Positions 46,086-55,965 of a DNA stretch of 64,000 bases are shown here, piece by piece. The stretch lies in contig CAWCIW010000001.1 in the NCBI GenBank assembly GCA_963795825.1, forward strand, positions 1,550,001 to 1,614,000, written 5' to 3'. A program made the position numbers and the translations under genes. Positions within the stretch are counted from its first letter, which is position 1, and every line of letters starts with the position of its first letter. Under the pieces are notes generated by a model. It searched no databases and was not told the DNA's origin. It was given only the letters and a program-made list of their open reading frames with translations. This DNA comes from BOG-908 sp963795825 (lineage in GTDB: Bacteria > Pseudomonadota > Alphaproteobacteria > Acetobacterales > Acetobacteraceae).

Positions 46086-48277
46086 TTACCTTCTGCGTCC
46101 AGCCACACCCGCCAACCCAAAGATCAGCCCGCCGGTAATCGGACTCGCCTCCGCCAGCCGGACACTCACATCCTGCGTCAGGCGGAAAATCAGGCGCGTC
46201 TTTCGGCCGGTCAGGGATTGCGTCGCCTCGTCGTGAATCCAGTAATCATCAGGCAGGGACGAGACCGGGAGGAGGCCCGTGGCCCCGTTGCCATGCACTG
46301 TAACGAATAGACCGAAACGCGTCACGCCGGATACACGCGCCTCGAAGGTGGCACCCACTTTGTCCGCCATGTAGGCAGCAAGGTAACGGTCGATCGCATC
46401 GCGCTCGGCCAGGGCCGCGCGCCGCTCGGTGCCCGAGATATGCTCGGCGGTGTCCTCGAAGCCCGCCACTTCCGCGTCCGACAGCGCGCCCAGGCCGAGT
46501 TTCAGGCCGGCGATCAGCGCGCGATGCACCAGCAGATCCGCATAGCGGCGTATCGGGCTGGTGAAATGCGCATAGCGGGGCAGTGACAATCCGAAATGGC
46601 CGATATTCTCCGGGCTGTACGCGGCCTGGCTCTGGCTGCGCAGCATCACCTCATTGACCATCGGCGCATGCTCGGTTCCGGCCACCTTTTTCAACACGTG
46701 ATCGAGGTCGCGTGGGGAGACCTTCGCACCTGGGGCCAGGCTGATATCCAGCGTGCCGAGGAACTGCCGCAGATTGGCCAGCTTCTCCTCGGACGGCGGC
46801 GCATGCACCCGATACATGCAGGAGCGCTGCAGCCGTTCGAGCTCCTCGGCGGCGGCCACGTTGGCCAGCACCATGAACTCCTCGATCAGCTTGTGGCTGT
46901 CGAGTCGCGGCCGTGGCGCGATGCTGGCGACGTGGCCGGCATCGTCAAGGATCACGCGGCGTTCCGGCAGGTCGAGATCAAGCGTGCCGCGCGCCTGGCG
47001 GGCGGCGAGCAGAGCGCGAAACGCGGCATAGAGCGCGGGCAGGAAGCCGGGATCGAGGCCGAGCGGGTCGGCGGCGTCGAATGCATCCTGCACCTGCGTG
47101 TAGGTGAGGCGCGCGGCCGAGCGCATCAGGCCGCGACCGAAGCGGTGGCTGGTTTTCTTGCCAGTCGCATCCACGAACATTTCGACAAACAGGCAGCCGC
47201 GGTCCTCGTTCGGGCGCAGGCTGCACCAGCCGTTTGAGAGCTGTTCGGGCAACATCGGCACCACGCGGTCGGGGAAGTAGCAGCTGTTGCCGCGCAGGCG
47301 TGCATCGCGGTCCAGTGGCGCGTCGGGGCGTACGTAATGCGCCACGTCGGCGATGGCGACCACGATGCGGTGGCCGTCGCCATCGGGCTCGGCATACACG
47401 GCGTCGTCGAAATCGCGCGCGTCCTCGCCGTCGATGGTGATGAGCGGGGTTTCGCGAAGATCGGTGCGCTTGCCGAGCGGGGTGGCGCGCGCTCGCTTGG
47501 CGTCGGCGAGCGCTTCGGGGGAGAATACCGTGGGGATGTCGTGCGTGTGGATGCAGATCAGGCTAACGGAGCGGGCGTCGCCGATATTGCCGAGCCGCTC
47601 TGTAATGTGCGCGGGCTTCAGGCCGTAGGCGCCGCCTGGCATCGGCTCGGCCAGCACGATCTCGCCGTCTTCCGCGCCGTTGGTCTCGCCTTCGGGTATG
47701 CGCCATTCCGCCTTGCTGCGACGGTCGGTGGGCACCAGCCGGTTCGGCGCGCGGAATACGCCGAGTATGCGCGCCGGGACTTCGCCAGCCGCTTGATGGT
47801 GCGGCCCTCGTATTTGTTACCGCCGATCGGTTTCAGCCTTGCCAGCACGCGCTGGCCGGGGGCGAGCGCCGGCTGGCCGCGCGGTTCGCGCAGCATCAGC
47901 ACCATAGGCGGGGGGCCTTCGCCCTCCCAGCCGACAGGGCGCGCGATCGGGTCGCCATCCGTGTCGGTGCCGGTCACCTGGACCACGGTCACGTCGGGCA
48001 GGCGGCCAGGCTGGGTGAAGCGCTTGTGGCCGGCGGGTGCGATGTCACCATGGCCCGCAAGGTCGCGCAGCAGGTCACGCAGCGCGCCGCGCTGGTCTGC
48101 GCCGATGCCGAATTCCCGCGCGATCTCGCGCTTGCCGACCCGGCCGCCGGAGTTGCGGATGAACTGGCGCAGGGCTTCCCGTGAGGGCAGGCCGCCGGTG
48201 TGGGCGTCGGGGTCGGCGTTCGGAACGCCGCGATGGCTGGGCTTGCGGCCGGCTTTCGGGCCTCTCACGCGCGCCAT
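46086..48277 (-). CDS. rnr: Ribonuclease R (frameshifted near 47783)
   Basis: RNase R is a processive 3'-5' exoribonuclease that degrades structured RNA. From ATG 48277 the first frame gives a winged-helix part (SREALRQFIRNSGGRVGKRE) and the first cold-shock domain, to KYEGRTIKRLA. One base is missing near 47783, after which the frame continues EVPARILGVFRAPNRLVPTD. The RNB domain has ITIDGEDARDFDDAVYAE near residue 270 with the catalytic aspartates and SCYFPDRVVPMLPE, and an S1 domain (FEARVSGVTRFGLFVTV) lies near the end. The corrected length is about 730. It is the last gene of the plsY-dprA-topA-rnr group. Confidence 0.92.
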
Positions 48278-48366
48278 TCAGAGGGGGACGCGCGCAGCAG
48301 CAGCGGTTCGGTCTTCAAACGGTTCGGCACCTTGATGATTGCAGCTTTCAGTTGTGTATTTGCAGT

Positions 48367-48524
48367 GAAGAAAGACAGGCCTTCTTTTCTGAAGAAAAGA
48401 AGCAAAAGACTTTTGACTCCGCTGTCGCCGGGTCGTTGCCCAGCGCGCGCATGGGCACCAGCGACAGGAGATAAGAGTTTTTTGGTCCTTTTTTGCAGAA
48501 AAGGACTGCTTGCCTTGCCTTCTT
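48367..48524. repeat. Intergenic inverted-repeat element, copy 14 (GAAG/GGAC tips, CTGTCG-like core)
   Basis: The left tip is CTTCTTTTCTGAAGAAAAGAAG (48381-48402), the core GACTCCGCTGTCGC pairs with GCGACAGGAG, and the right tip is a GGAC hairpin (48485-48506). It lies between the rnr start and the topA stop. Confidence 0.85.
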
Positions 48525-48534
48525 ACGTGCGGCC

Positions 48535-51213
48535 TCAGGCAGCCTTGCCGGTTTTCGCCGCCGCCAGCTTCCGCACCTTCGGCTTTGCCGCCGCTTTGGG
48601 CTTGGCTTTCGCGGCCGGTTTCACCAACGCCGTTGCCGGCACCGCCCCATTCGCGGCCGCTTTTTTCGCCGGCGCCGCTTTCTTGGCAGGCGCCGCCTTG
48701 CCGTTCTTGCCGCGCGGCTTCAGCACCTTGCCGCGCTCCGCCAGCAGCGCCAGCGCCTGCTCCAGCGTGATGTCGTCCATCGTCACGTCGCGCGGCAGGT
48801 TGGCCACCGTCTGCCCGTGCTGCGCATACGGCCCGAAACGGCCCTTGCGTATCTGGATGTCCTGCTTGTCTTTCGGGTGCTGCCCGACGATCCGTACGCT
48901 GGCCAGCTTACGGCCGATCACGTCCACCGCGCGGTTCACGCCGATGGAGAGGATGTCGTCGTCCTTGTCCAGCGACGCGAAAATGCTGCCCATCTTGATA
49001 TACGGGCCGAAGCGGCCGAGCCCGGCTTCCATGTTCTGACCCGTCTCCGGATGGGTGCCTACCAGGCGCGGCAACGACAGCAGGCCGAGCGCCTGTTCCA
49101 GCGTAATCGCCTCGCCGTCCATGCCTTTCGGCAACGACGTTCGCCGCGGCCGCGATTTCTTATCCGCCGGGTCCGCCTCGCCCTGCTGAGCATACAGGCC
49201 GTACGGGCCGCGGCGCACCGTCACGTCCTCGCCGGTATCCGGGTGCTGGCCCAGCGTGCGCATGCCTTCCTTGAGTACCTCGGCCTCGCCTTCGCCGCCC
49301 TCGATCGCGAGGCGGCGGGTGAACTGGCAGGTCGGGTAGTTCGAGCAGCCGATGAAGCTGCCGTGGCGGCCGAGCTTCAGGCCCAGGCGGCCCTTGTGGC
49401 AGGCGGGGCAGAGGCGCGGGTCGGTGCCGTCGGCGCGCGGCGGGAAGAAATGCGGGCCGAGATCGGCGTCCAGCGCATCGATCACGTCGGAGATCTTCAG
49501 CTCGCGGGTCTGCTCGATCGCCTTGGAGAAGTCGTCCCAGAACGCGCGCATCAGGGCGTGCCAGTCCATGCGGCCGTCGCTCACGTCGTCGAGTTGTGCC
49601 TCTAGGCCGGAGGTGAAGCCGGTATCGACGTAACGCTCGAAGAAGCTGGTGAGGAAGGCGGTGACCAGCCGGCCGCGGTCCTCAGGCACGAAGCGCTTGT
49701 TCTCCATGCGTACGTAGTTGCGGTCGCGCAGCACCGACAGGATCGACGCGTAGGTGGAGGGCCGGCCGATGCCGAGCTCCTCCATCTTCTTGACCAGGCT
49801 GGCCTCCGAGTAGCGCGGCGGCGGCTGGGTGAAATGCTGGTCGGCGGACACGTCGCCGCGGCGCAGCGGATCGCGCTCGGCCATCGGCGGCAGCATGCGG
49901 CTGCCCTCGTCCTCGTCGTCTTCGTCGGTGCCCTCGCGATACAGCTTGAGGAAGCCATCGAAGGCGATGATCGAGCCGTTCGCGCGCAGTTTGGTTCCCT
50001 TATGCGCCACATCGACGGCCACCTGGTCCAGCTCGGCGGACTGCATCTGGCTGGCGACCGCGCGTTTCCACACCAGCTCATAGAGGCGGCGCTGCTCGTC
50101 GTTGAGGTAGCGCGCGACCTCCTCCGGCGTGCGCGCGACGTCTGTCGGGCGGCAGGCCTCGTGGGCCTCCTGCGCGTTTTTCGCCTTGCTGGTGTATTCG
50201 CGTGGCGCCGCCGGCACGTAGGCGCTGCCGAACGCCTGGCCGACATAGCCGCGTATCGCGGCGATCGCTTCCTGCGCCATCTGCACGCCGTCGGTACGCA
50301 TATAGGTGATCAGGCCGGTGGTCTCACCGCCGATATCGACGCCTTCGTAGAGCTGCTGGGCGGTGCGCATCGCCTGCTGCGCGCCCATGCCGAGCTTGCG
50401 GCTGGCTTCCTGCTGCAGCGTGCTGGTGGTGAACGGCGCCGGCGGGTTGCGCTTGACGCGCCGCCGCTCGACCGACGCCACCGTGAATACGCCGGCTTCC
50501 ACCGCTGCCTTTGCGGCGGCGGCCTTTTCGGAATTGTTGAGATCGAACTGGTCGAGCTTCTTGCCGTCGAGATGCGACAGCCTGGCGGTGAAGGGGGCGC
50601 CGGCCGGCGTCTGGAAGTGGCCCTCGATAGTCCAGTATTCGCGCGGCTTGAACGCCTCGATCTCGGCTTCCCGGTTGCAGATCAGGCGCAGCGAGACGGA
50701 TTGCACGCGGCCGGCGCTGCGGCTGCCGGGCAGCTTGCGCCACAGCACCGGCGAGAGGGTGAAGCCCACCAGGTAGTCCAGCGCGCGGCGGGCCATATAG
50801 GCCTCGATCAGCGGCATATCGAGCTGGCGCGGGTTCTTCATCGCCCGCTGCACGGCGGTTTTGGTGATCTCGTTGAAGGTGATGCGCTGGACGTCGACGC
50901 CCTTCAGCGCGCGCTTCTCCTCCAGCATGGCGCGCACGTGCCAGCTGATCGCCTCGCCCTCGCGGTCCGGGTCGGTGGCGAGATAGAGCGTTTTGGCACC
51001 TTTCAGCGCGCGGACGATGGCGCCGACCTGCTTCTGGCCGCGCTCGTCGCTCTCCCAGTCCATCGCGAAATTTTCGTCCGGGCGGACCGAGCCGTCCTTG
51101 GGCGGCAGGTCGCGTACGTGGCCGAAGCTGGCCAGAACGGTAAAGCCGTCGCCCAGATATTTGTTGATGGTCTTCGCTTTTGCAGGCGACTCTACGACGA
51201 CGACGTCAGTCAT
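48535..51213 (-). CDS. topA: DNA topoisomerase I
   Basis: TopA relaxes negative supercoils by cutting one strand. The 892-residue protein begins with the Toprim motif VVVESPAKAKTINKYLG, has ATDPDREGEAISWHV near residue 82 (metal and acid residues), and IGRPSTYASILSVL near 470 with the active-site Tyr. A zinc ribbon, CPACHKGRLGLKLGRHGSFIGC, follows near 590. Three C-terminal DNA-binding repeats carry GPYGLYAQ, GRFGPYIKMG and GRFGPYAQHG. The last 60 residues are a Lys/Ala-rich tail, common in high-GC bacteria, that may improve DNA binding. Confidence 0.97.
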   Translation of the reverse strand: MTDVVVVESPAKAKTINKYLGDGFTVLASFGHVRDLPPKDGSVRPDENFAMDWESDERGQKQVGAIVRALKGAKTLYLATDPDREGEAISWHVRAMLEEKRALKGVDVQRITFNEITKTAVQRAMKNPRQLDMPLIEAYMARRALDYLVGFTLSPVLWRKLPGSRSAGRVQSVSLRLICNREAEIEAFKPREYWTIEGHFQTPAGAPFTARLSHLDGKKLDQFDLNNSEKAAAAKAAVEAGVFTVASVERRRVKRNPPAPFTTSTLQQEASRKLGMGAQQAMRTAQQLYEGVDIGGETTGLITYMRTDGVQMAQEAIAAIRGYVGQAFGSAYVPAAPREYTSKAKNAQEAHEACRPTDVARTPEEVARYLNDEQRRLYELVWKRAVASQMQSAELDQVAVDVAHKGTKLRANGSIIAFDGFLKLYREGTDEDDEDEGSRMLPPMAERDPLRRGDVSADQHFTQPPPRYSEASLVKKMEELGIGRPSTYASILSVLRDRNYVRMENKRFVPEDRGRLVTAFLTSFFERYVDTGFTSGLEAQLDDVSDGRMDWHALMRAFWDDFSKAIEQTRELKISDVIDALDADLGPHFFPPRADGTDPRLCPACHKGRLGLKLGRHGSFIGCSNYPTCQFTRRLAIEGGEGEAEVLKEGMRTLGQHPDTGEDVTVRRGPYGLYAQQGEADPADKKSRPRRTSLPKGMDGEAITLEQALGLLSLPRLVGTHPETGQNMEAGLGRFGPYIKMGSIFASLDKDDDILSIGVNRAVDVIGRKLASVRIVGQHPKDKQDIQIRKGRFGPYAQHGQTVANLPRDVTMDDITLEQALALLAERGKVLKPRGKNGKAAPAKKAAPAKKAAANGAVPATALVKPAAKAKPKAAAKPKVRKLAAAKTGKAA

Positions 51214-51340
51214 GCTTGTCCTGAGGAATACGACCTTGGGTTGCGCTTACGAACGCGGCGCTTGGAAAGTCAAGGTTCGAGACAGAAAGCCTGCGAGCAA
51301 GGCGAAAGGATGGCAGGCGGGTTGCGCGGGTGCTTGGGCA

Positions 51341-51522
51341 GGGAAGAAAGCAGTCCTTTCTCGAGAAAAAGGACCAAAAAGCTTTTGCTGCGACGCCTGC
51401 ACCAAGGCACCCCCATTTTCTGCAGGCATGACGCTTGCAATCAAAGTGGAAGTCTCCGCGCAGGCGTCGGAGCAAAAGCTTTTCGCTTCTTTTTCTCGAA
51501 AAAGAAGGCCCTCCTTGCCTTA
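51341..51522. repeat. Intergenic inverted-repeat element, copy 15 (GGAC/GAAG tips, GACGCCTGCA core)
   Basis: The left tip is GTCC..GGAC (51353-51374), followed by GCTTTTGCTGCGACGCCTGCA. The right arm is CGCAGGCGTCGGAGCAAAAG with a GAAG tip (51487-51508). A TGCAGGCATGACGCTTGCA stem lies in the spacer. It separates topA from dprA. Confidence 0.85.
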
Positions 51523-51539
51523 TATAGGGCGCCGCCGCG

Positions 51540-52667
51540 CTACAATCGCACCACCCGGTTGCCAGGCGTGAACTCCACCTCCAGCGCCAGCTCTAAATTC
51601 ATCAGCGCGGCCATCACCTGCGGTGCCGGCAACCCGGCCCGCCTGACCAGCTCGTCCAGTTCGGTCGGCGACGGACTGAGCAAAGCCAGCAGCTTCGTCT
51701 GCGCGAGCTTCAAGTCGAAGTCCGGATCGGGCGGCTCGTCCCAAAGCTCCATCTCCTCGGCAAACCCATCGGCCAAATCCCGCGCAAACAGCGGATCGCG
51801 GGCAAGGCCCGTCCGCCGCGGATCGTCCGGCAGATTGGCCAGCACATCCTCCGCACTCTCGGTGATATGGGCGCCCTGCCGTATCAGATCGTTGGTGCCG
51901 CGGCAGCGCGGGTCCAACGGCGAGCCGGGCACCGCGAAGATCTCCCGGTTCGCATCCTGGGCGAGCCGCGCGGTGATCAGGCTGCCCGATTTCAGCGCCG
52001 CCTCGATCACCACCAGGCCAAGCGACAGCCCGGCGATGATGCGGTTCCGCCTGGGGAAATGCCGGCTCTGCGGCGCCGTGCCGAACGGCGCCTCCGTCAC
52101 CACGCAGCCGCGCGCGGCGATACGCGCCTGCAAATCCACATGCTCCGGCGGATAGGGCTGGTCCAACCCACCCGCCACCGCGGCCACCGTGACGCCCACA
52201 TGCAGCGCGCCGACATGCGCCGCCGCATCGATGCCGCGCGCCATGCCGGACACCACCACCAGCCCCTGCGCCGCCAGATCGGCGGCCAGCGCCTCCGCCA
52301 TCCGGCACCCGTTCGCCGACGCGTTCCTGGCCCCCACAACGCCCACCGCGCGGCCGTGCAGGGCGGTCACGTCGCCGAGTATCGACAGCACCGGCGGCGG
52401 GTCCGGCAGCAGCGCCATCATCGGCGGATAATCCTCGCCGCCGATGAACACCATCCGGCCGCCAAGTCTCTCCACCTGCTCCATTTCGCGCGCCGCCTCG
52501 CGCTCGGTGAGTATGCGGGGCGGGGCAGGGCGGCCGGCGGTGCGCGCCAGGTCGGGCAAGGCGGCTACGGCTTCGGCGGCGGTGGGGAACTGGGCCATCA
52601 GGCGGCGGTAGGTTACCGGGCCCACGCCTTCTGTTCTGGCCAGGCGCAGGCGGTCCAGGTCGCTCAT
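51540..52667 (-). CDS. dprA: DNA-processing protein DprA
   Basis: DprA loads RecA on incoming single-stranded DNA during natural transformation and is also widespread in non-competent bacteria. The 375-residue protein has an N-terminal helix-hairpin-like part (RLARTEGVGPVTYRRLM), the Rossmann-like core with VGVVGARNASANGCRMAEAL near residue 115, VVSGMARGIDAAAHVGAL near 145 and FPRRNRIIAGLSLGLVVIEA near 210, then GSLITARLA. A winged-helix DML1-like domain (SPSPTELDELVRRAGLPAPQVMAALMNLE) ends the protein. ATG 52667 (MSDLDR) is the natural start. The position between plsY and topA is typical for alphaproteobacteria. Confidence 0.95.
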   Translation of the reverse strand: MSDLDRLRLARTEGVGPVTYRRLMAQFPTAAEAVAALPDLARTAGRPAPPRILTEREAAREMEQVERLGGRMVFIGGEDYPPMMALLPDPPPVLSILGDVTALHGRAVGVVGARNASANGCRMAEALAADLAAQGLVVVSGMARGIDAAAHVGALHVGVTVAAVAGGLDQPYPPEHVDLQARIAARGCVVTEAPFGTAPQSRHFPRRNRIIAGLSLGLVVIEAALKSGSLITARLAQDANREIFAVPGSPLDPRCRGTNDLIRQGAHITESAEDVLANLPDDPRRTGLARDPLFARDLADGFAEEMELWDEPPDPDFDLKLAQTKLLALLSPSPTELDELVRRAGLPAPQVMAALMNLELALEVEFTPGNRVVRL

Positions 52668-52679
52668 GCGGTGGGCGGG

Positions 52680-52749
52680 CAAGGAAGGAAGCAAGGCCTT
52701 CTTTTTTGCAAAAAAGACGCAAAAAACTCTTGCTCCTGGCGCCTGCATG
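52680..52749. repeat. Intergenic inverted-repeat element, copy 16 (left arm only)
   Basis: The left arm has the hairpin CTTCTTTTTTGCAAAAAAGACG, in which one stem base has changed, followed by GCAAAAAACTCTTGCTCC and GGCGCCTGCA. No right arm is present. It lies between the dprA start and the plsY stop. Confidence 0.75.
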
Positions 52750-52794
52750 GGGAGCTGCGCTCTGCCGGGGAGTGCTCTATTGGCATACGGGCCA

Positions 52795-53403
52795 TCAGGG
52801 CCGTTTTCCGAAGCGGGGCTCGGTGCCGGCGGTCAGGCGGGCGATGTTCGGCGCGTGGCGGAACCACACCAGCGCGGCGATCGCCAGCGGCGCCACGAAC
52901 CAGTACGGCGGCTCTAGGAAGCCGGCCAGCAGCGGGGCCGCGGCAAAGGCGGTCAGCGCCGCGGCCGAACTGATGCGGGTCGCGGCGAATACCGCGAGCC
53001 AGATCGCACAACACGCAACGCCCATACGCCAGTCCAGCGCAAGCAGCGCGCCCAGGCCTGTCGCCACCCCCTTGCCGCCGCGAAACCGCAGCCAGACCGG
53101 GAAACAATGGCCCACCACCACGCAGATCGCCGCTAACGGCATCCACACGACGCCAAACGCAAAGCCGGCAACCGCCACCGCCAGCGCGCCCTTTGCGCCG
53201 TCTAGCAAAAGCGTCGCCGCGGCCAGCCCCCGCCTGCCGGTGCGCAGAACATTGGTGGCGCCGATATTGCCGGAGCCGATCTGCCGTATGTCGCCGGCGC
53301 CGGCGGCGCGCGTGAGCAGCAGGCCAAACGGGACGGTGCCGATCAGATAGGCGCACGCGGCGATGCCGAAGCTCAGCGCCTCGAGATGCAGCCAGATGCT
53401 CAT
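52795..53403 (-). CDS. plsY: Glycerol-3-phosphate acyltransferase PlsY
   Basis: PlsY is the inner-membrane enzyme that acylates glycerol 3-phosphate from acyl-phosphate, the first step of phospholipid synthesis. The 202-residue protein has five hydrophobic segments and the family motifs IGSGNIGATNVLRTGRRG near residue 42 (phosphate binding), LLDGAKGALAVAVAG near 68 and VGHCFPVWLRFRGGKGVATG near 95. Its start overlaps the pyrC-like stop by 4 bp, so the two are co-transcribed. Confidence 0.96.
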   Translation of the reverse strand: MSIWLHLEALSFGIAACAYLIGTVPFGLLLTRAAGAGDIRQIGSGNIGATNVLRTGRRGLAAATLLLDGAKGALAVAVAGFAFGVVWMPLAAICVVVGHCFPVWLRFRGGKGVATGLGALLALDWRMGVACCAIWLAVFAATRISSAAALTAFAAAPLLAGFLEPPYWFVAPLAIAALVWFRHAPNIARLTAGTEPRFGKRP

Positions 53404-54689
53404 GCCGGGACCTCGCCGCCGAACACGCGCCGCCCGGCCTTCCAGGTGCCAATCACCCGGCCTTCCAGCGCCCGCCCGTCGAATGGCGTGTTCTGCGCCT
53501 TGCCCGGCAGGCGGCCGGCCTGCACCTGCCAGATGCGGTCAGGGTGGAACAGGCAGAGATCAGCCGGCGCGCCGCGCGCAAGCGTGCCGGCGGAGGAGCC
53601 GAGCAGACGGGCGGGCCGGCAGGTTAGCAAGGCAATGGCGTGCGCCAACGGCAGGTTGTTGCCGTGATGCTGGGCGAGGGTGATGCCGAGCAACGTAGCC
53701 AGACCCGCGCCGCCGGCCGAAGCCTGGGCGAACGGCAGGCGCTTGTCGTCGGCATCGCGCGGCTGGTGGTCCGAGGCGACGGCGTCGACGGTGCCGTCGG
53801 CCAGCGCTTCGGCGATGGCGCGGCGGTCGGCCTCCGGGCGCAGCGGCGGCGAGAGCTTGGCATAGGTCCGGTAGTCGCCGATCGCCGTCTCGTTGAGGTC
53901 GAAATAGGGCGGCGCGGTGTCGCAGGTCACGTCCAGCCCCTCATCCTTCGCGCGCCGTATCAGGGTGATCGTCTCGGCGGTGCTCACATGGGCGAAATGC
54001 AGCGCGCCGCCGGTCAGCCGGGCCAGCCGTATGTCGCGCGCCACGATGATCGCTTCGGCGACCAGCGGGATGCCCGGCAGGCCGAGCCGCGTGGCGAGCT
54101 CGCCCTCGGTGGCCACGCCGCCTTGCGCGAGCGACGGATCTTCCGGGTGCTGGACGATGCGGCCGCCGAACGCGCGCGCGTAGCTCAGCACGCGACGCAT
54201 CAGCGCGGCGCTGGCGATCGCGCGCCGTCCGTCGGTGAACGCGGCGGCGCCCGCTTCGCGCAACAGGCCCAGCTCGGCCATCTCCTCGCCGCGGCAGCCG
54301 CGCGTGACGGCGGCGTAGGGCAGGATCGTCAGGCTGCCGGTGGCCTCGCCGCGGCTGCGCAGGAGAAATACGAGCGCCGGGTCGTCGATGGCCGGCGCAC
54401 TGTCGGGCAGGGCGGCCAGGGTGGTGATCCCGCCGGCGGCCGCGGCCAGGGCGGCCGAGGCGATCGTCTCGCGGTATTCGAAACCCGGCTCGCCCAGGGC
54501 CACGCGCATGTCGACCAGGCCGGGGCACAGGATGGCGCCCTGGGCATCCAGGGTCTCGACGCCGTCGGGTCGACCGAGCGCGGCGCCACAATCGACGATG
54601 CGCCCATCTCGGACCAGCAGGGCGCCATGTGCGTCCAGGCCGGACGCCGGGTCCAGTAGGCGGGCGTTCTCAATGAGGAGGTCAGGCAA
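53400..54689 (-). CDS. pyrC: Dihydroorotase-like protein with lost metal site (PyrC', ATCase partner)
   Basis: The 429-residue protein has the amidohydrolase fold of dihydroorotase but lacks key metal ligands. Where active enzymes have a HxH pair, it reads LVDMRVALGEPGFEYRETI, so both His are replaced (Arg and Ala); the usual carboxylated Lys region reads AAAFTDGRRAI. HVSTAETITLI and ASDHQPRDADDKR remain. It follows pyrB on the same strand, and such inactive PyrC' proteins are known to form a scaffold for aspartate carbamoyltransferase; an active PyrC should lie elsewhere in the genome. The start is TTG 54689 (MPDLLIENARLLDP), inside the end of the adjacent repeat. Annotation as a working dihydroorotase would be misleading. 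Confidence 0.85.
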   Translation of the reverse strand: MPDLLIENARLLDPASGLDAHGALLVRDGRIVDCGAALGRPDGVETLDAQGAILCPGLVDMRVALGEPGFEYRETIASAALAAAAGGITTLAALPDSAPAIDDPALVFLLRSRGEATGSLTILPYAAVTRGCRGEEMAELGLLREAGAAAFTDGRRAIASAALMRRVLSYARAFGGRIVQHPEDPSLAQGGVATEGELATRLGLPGIPLVAEAIIVARDIRLARLTGGALHFAHVSTAETITLIRRAKDEGLDVTCDTAPPYFDLNETAIGDYRTYAKLSPPLRPEADRRAIAEALADGTVDAVASDHQPRDADDKRLPFAQASAGGAGLATLLGITLAQHHGNNLPLAHAIALLTCRPARLLGSSAGTLARGAPADLCLFHPDRIWQVQAGRLPGKAQNTPFDGRALEGRVIGTWKAGRRVFGGEVPA

Positions 54690-54820
54690 GGCAAGCAGTC
54701 CTTTTTCGAGAAAAAGGACCAAAAAGCTTTTGCTCCCTGTCGGCGGCTGCTGAAACGCGGCGCGACAGCGGAGTCAAAAGTCTTTTGCTTCTTTTCTTCA
54801 GAAAAGAAGGCCTTGCTTGC
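54685..54820. repeat. Intergenic inverted-repeat element, copy 17 (GGAC/GAAG tips, CTGTCG core)
   Basis: The left tip is the GGAC hairpin (54699-54720), the core is GCTCCCTGTCG/CGACAGCGGAGTC in reverse orientation, and the right tip is CTTCTTTTCTTCAGAAAAGAAG (54789-54810). It lies between the pyrC-like start, whose TTG codon it contains, and the pyrB stop. Confidence 0.85.
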
Positions 54821-55753
54821 CTAAACATTCCGCGTCTGCCGCCTGCCCAACGTGTCGAGCACCGCCATCCGCACCGCCACCCCCATCTCCACCTGCTCGC
54901 GTATCAGACTGCGCGAAGGATCATCGGCCACCGCGCTGTCTATCTCCACGCCACGGTTCATCGGCCCGGGATGCATGACCAGCGCGTCCGGCCTGGCGCG
55001 CGCCAGCCTAACGGTGTCCAGCCCGTAGAAGCGGAAATACTCTCGCGCCGAAGGGATCTGGCCGTGCGTCATACGCTCGCGCTGCAGGCGCAGCATCATG
55101 ATAATGTCCACGCCCGCCAGGCCGGCATCCATGTCGTGAAAGATCTCAATTCCGAGCCGGTCGATGCCGGGCGGCATCAACGTGGGCGGGCCGATCAGCC
55201 GCACCGTGGCGCCCATCGTGGTGAGCAGATAGATGTTCGAGCGCGCGACGCGACTATGCGCGATGTCGCCGCAGATCGCGATGGTGAGCCCCTGTAGCGT
55301 GCCGCGGCGCCGGCGTATCGTCAGCGCGTCGAGCAGCGCCTGGGTGGGGTGCTCGTGCGTGCCGTCGCCGGCGTTGATCACCGCGGCATCCACCTTCTGG
55401 GCGAGCAGCGCTGGGGCGCCGGACTGGTCGTGGCGCACCACCAGCAGGTCGCATTGCATGGCGTTCAGCGTGGTCGCGGTGTCGAGCAGGGTCTCGCCCT
55501 TGTTCACGCTGCTGGCCGAGACAGACATGTTGATCACATCCGCGCCCAGGCGCTTGCCCGCGAGTTCGAAGCTGGTGCGGGTGCGGGTGCTGTCTTCGAA
55601 GAACAGGTTGATCAGGGTGCGGCCGCGCAGCAGGTCGCGCTGGGTTTTGCCGGACCGGTTGAGCAGCGCGTAGCTCTCTGCGAGGTCCAGGAGCTGGCCG
55701 ATCGCGGGCGGATACATCCCTTCGATCGCGAGCAGGTGTTTTGCTGGGGGCAC
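54821..55753 (-). CDS. pyrB: Aspartate carbamoyltransferase catalytic subunit
   Basis: PyrB joins carbamoyl phosphate and aspartate, the committed step of pyrimidine synthesis. The 310-residue protein shows NLFFEDSTRTRTSFELAGKR near residue 50 (carbamoyl-phosphate binding), INAGDGTHEHPTQALLDALT near 130, GDIAHSRVARSN near 158 and VMHPGPMNRGVEI near 265. The start is GTG 55753. It precedes the inactive dihydroorotase-like gene, and the pair probably forms a dodecameric complex. The 212 bp between it and flbT show no gene. Confidence 0.97.
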   Translation of the reverse strand: MPPAKHLLAIEGMYPPAIGQLLDLAESYALLNRSGKTQRDLLRGRTLINLFFEDSTRTRTSFELAGKRLGADVINMSVSASSVNKGETLLDTATTLNAMQCDLLVVRHDQSGAPALLAQKVDAAVINAGDGTHEHPTQALLDALTIRRRRGTLQGLTIAICGDIAHSRVARSNIYLLTTMGATVRLIGPPTLMPPGIDRLGIEIFHDMDAGLAGVDIIMMLRLQRERMTHGQIPSAREYFRFYGLDTVRLARARPDALVMHPGPMNRGVEIDSAVADDPSRSLIREQVEMGVAVRMAVLDTLGRRQTRNV

Positions 55754-55965
55754 GTCCGGTGTCTAGCGCGTGACGGGTCGGGCGAAAAGGCGGGTCAGTC
55801 CGCGGCACTGGCTTTCTGCCTGCAGCGAGAATCCGCTGTGCCCAGCCAGTCGGTTTCGACCCGCTTCGTTGCCGCGCTGGATCCTCGCGACAGCAAGCGG
55901 CGTGTCGCTGATCGGCATGGTATCGGCCGCGCGCCGGGCGGCCTGACGCCCGTGCGCGCACCGGT

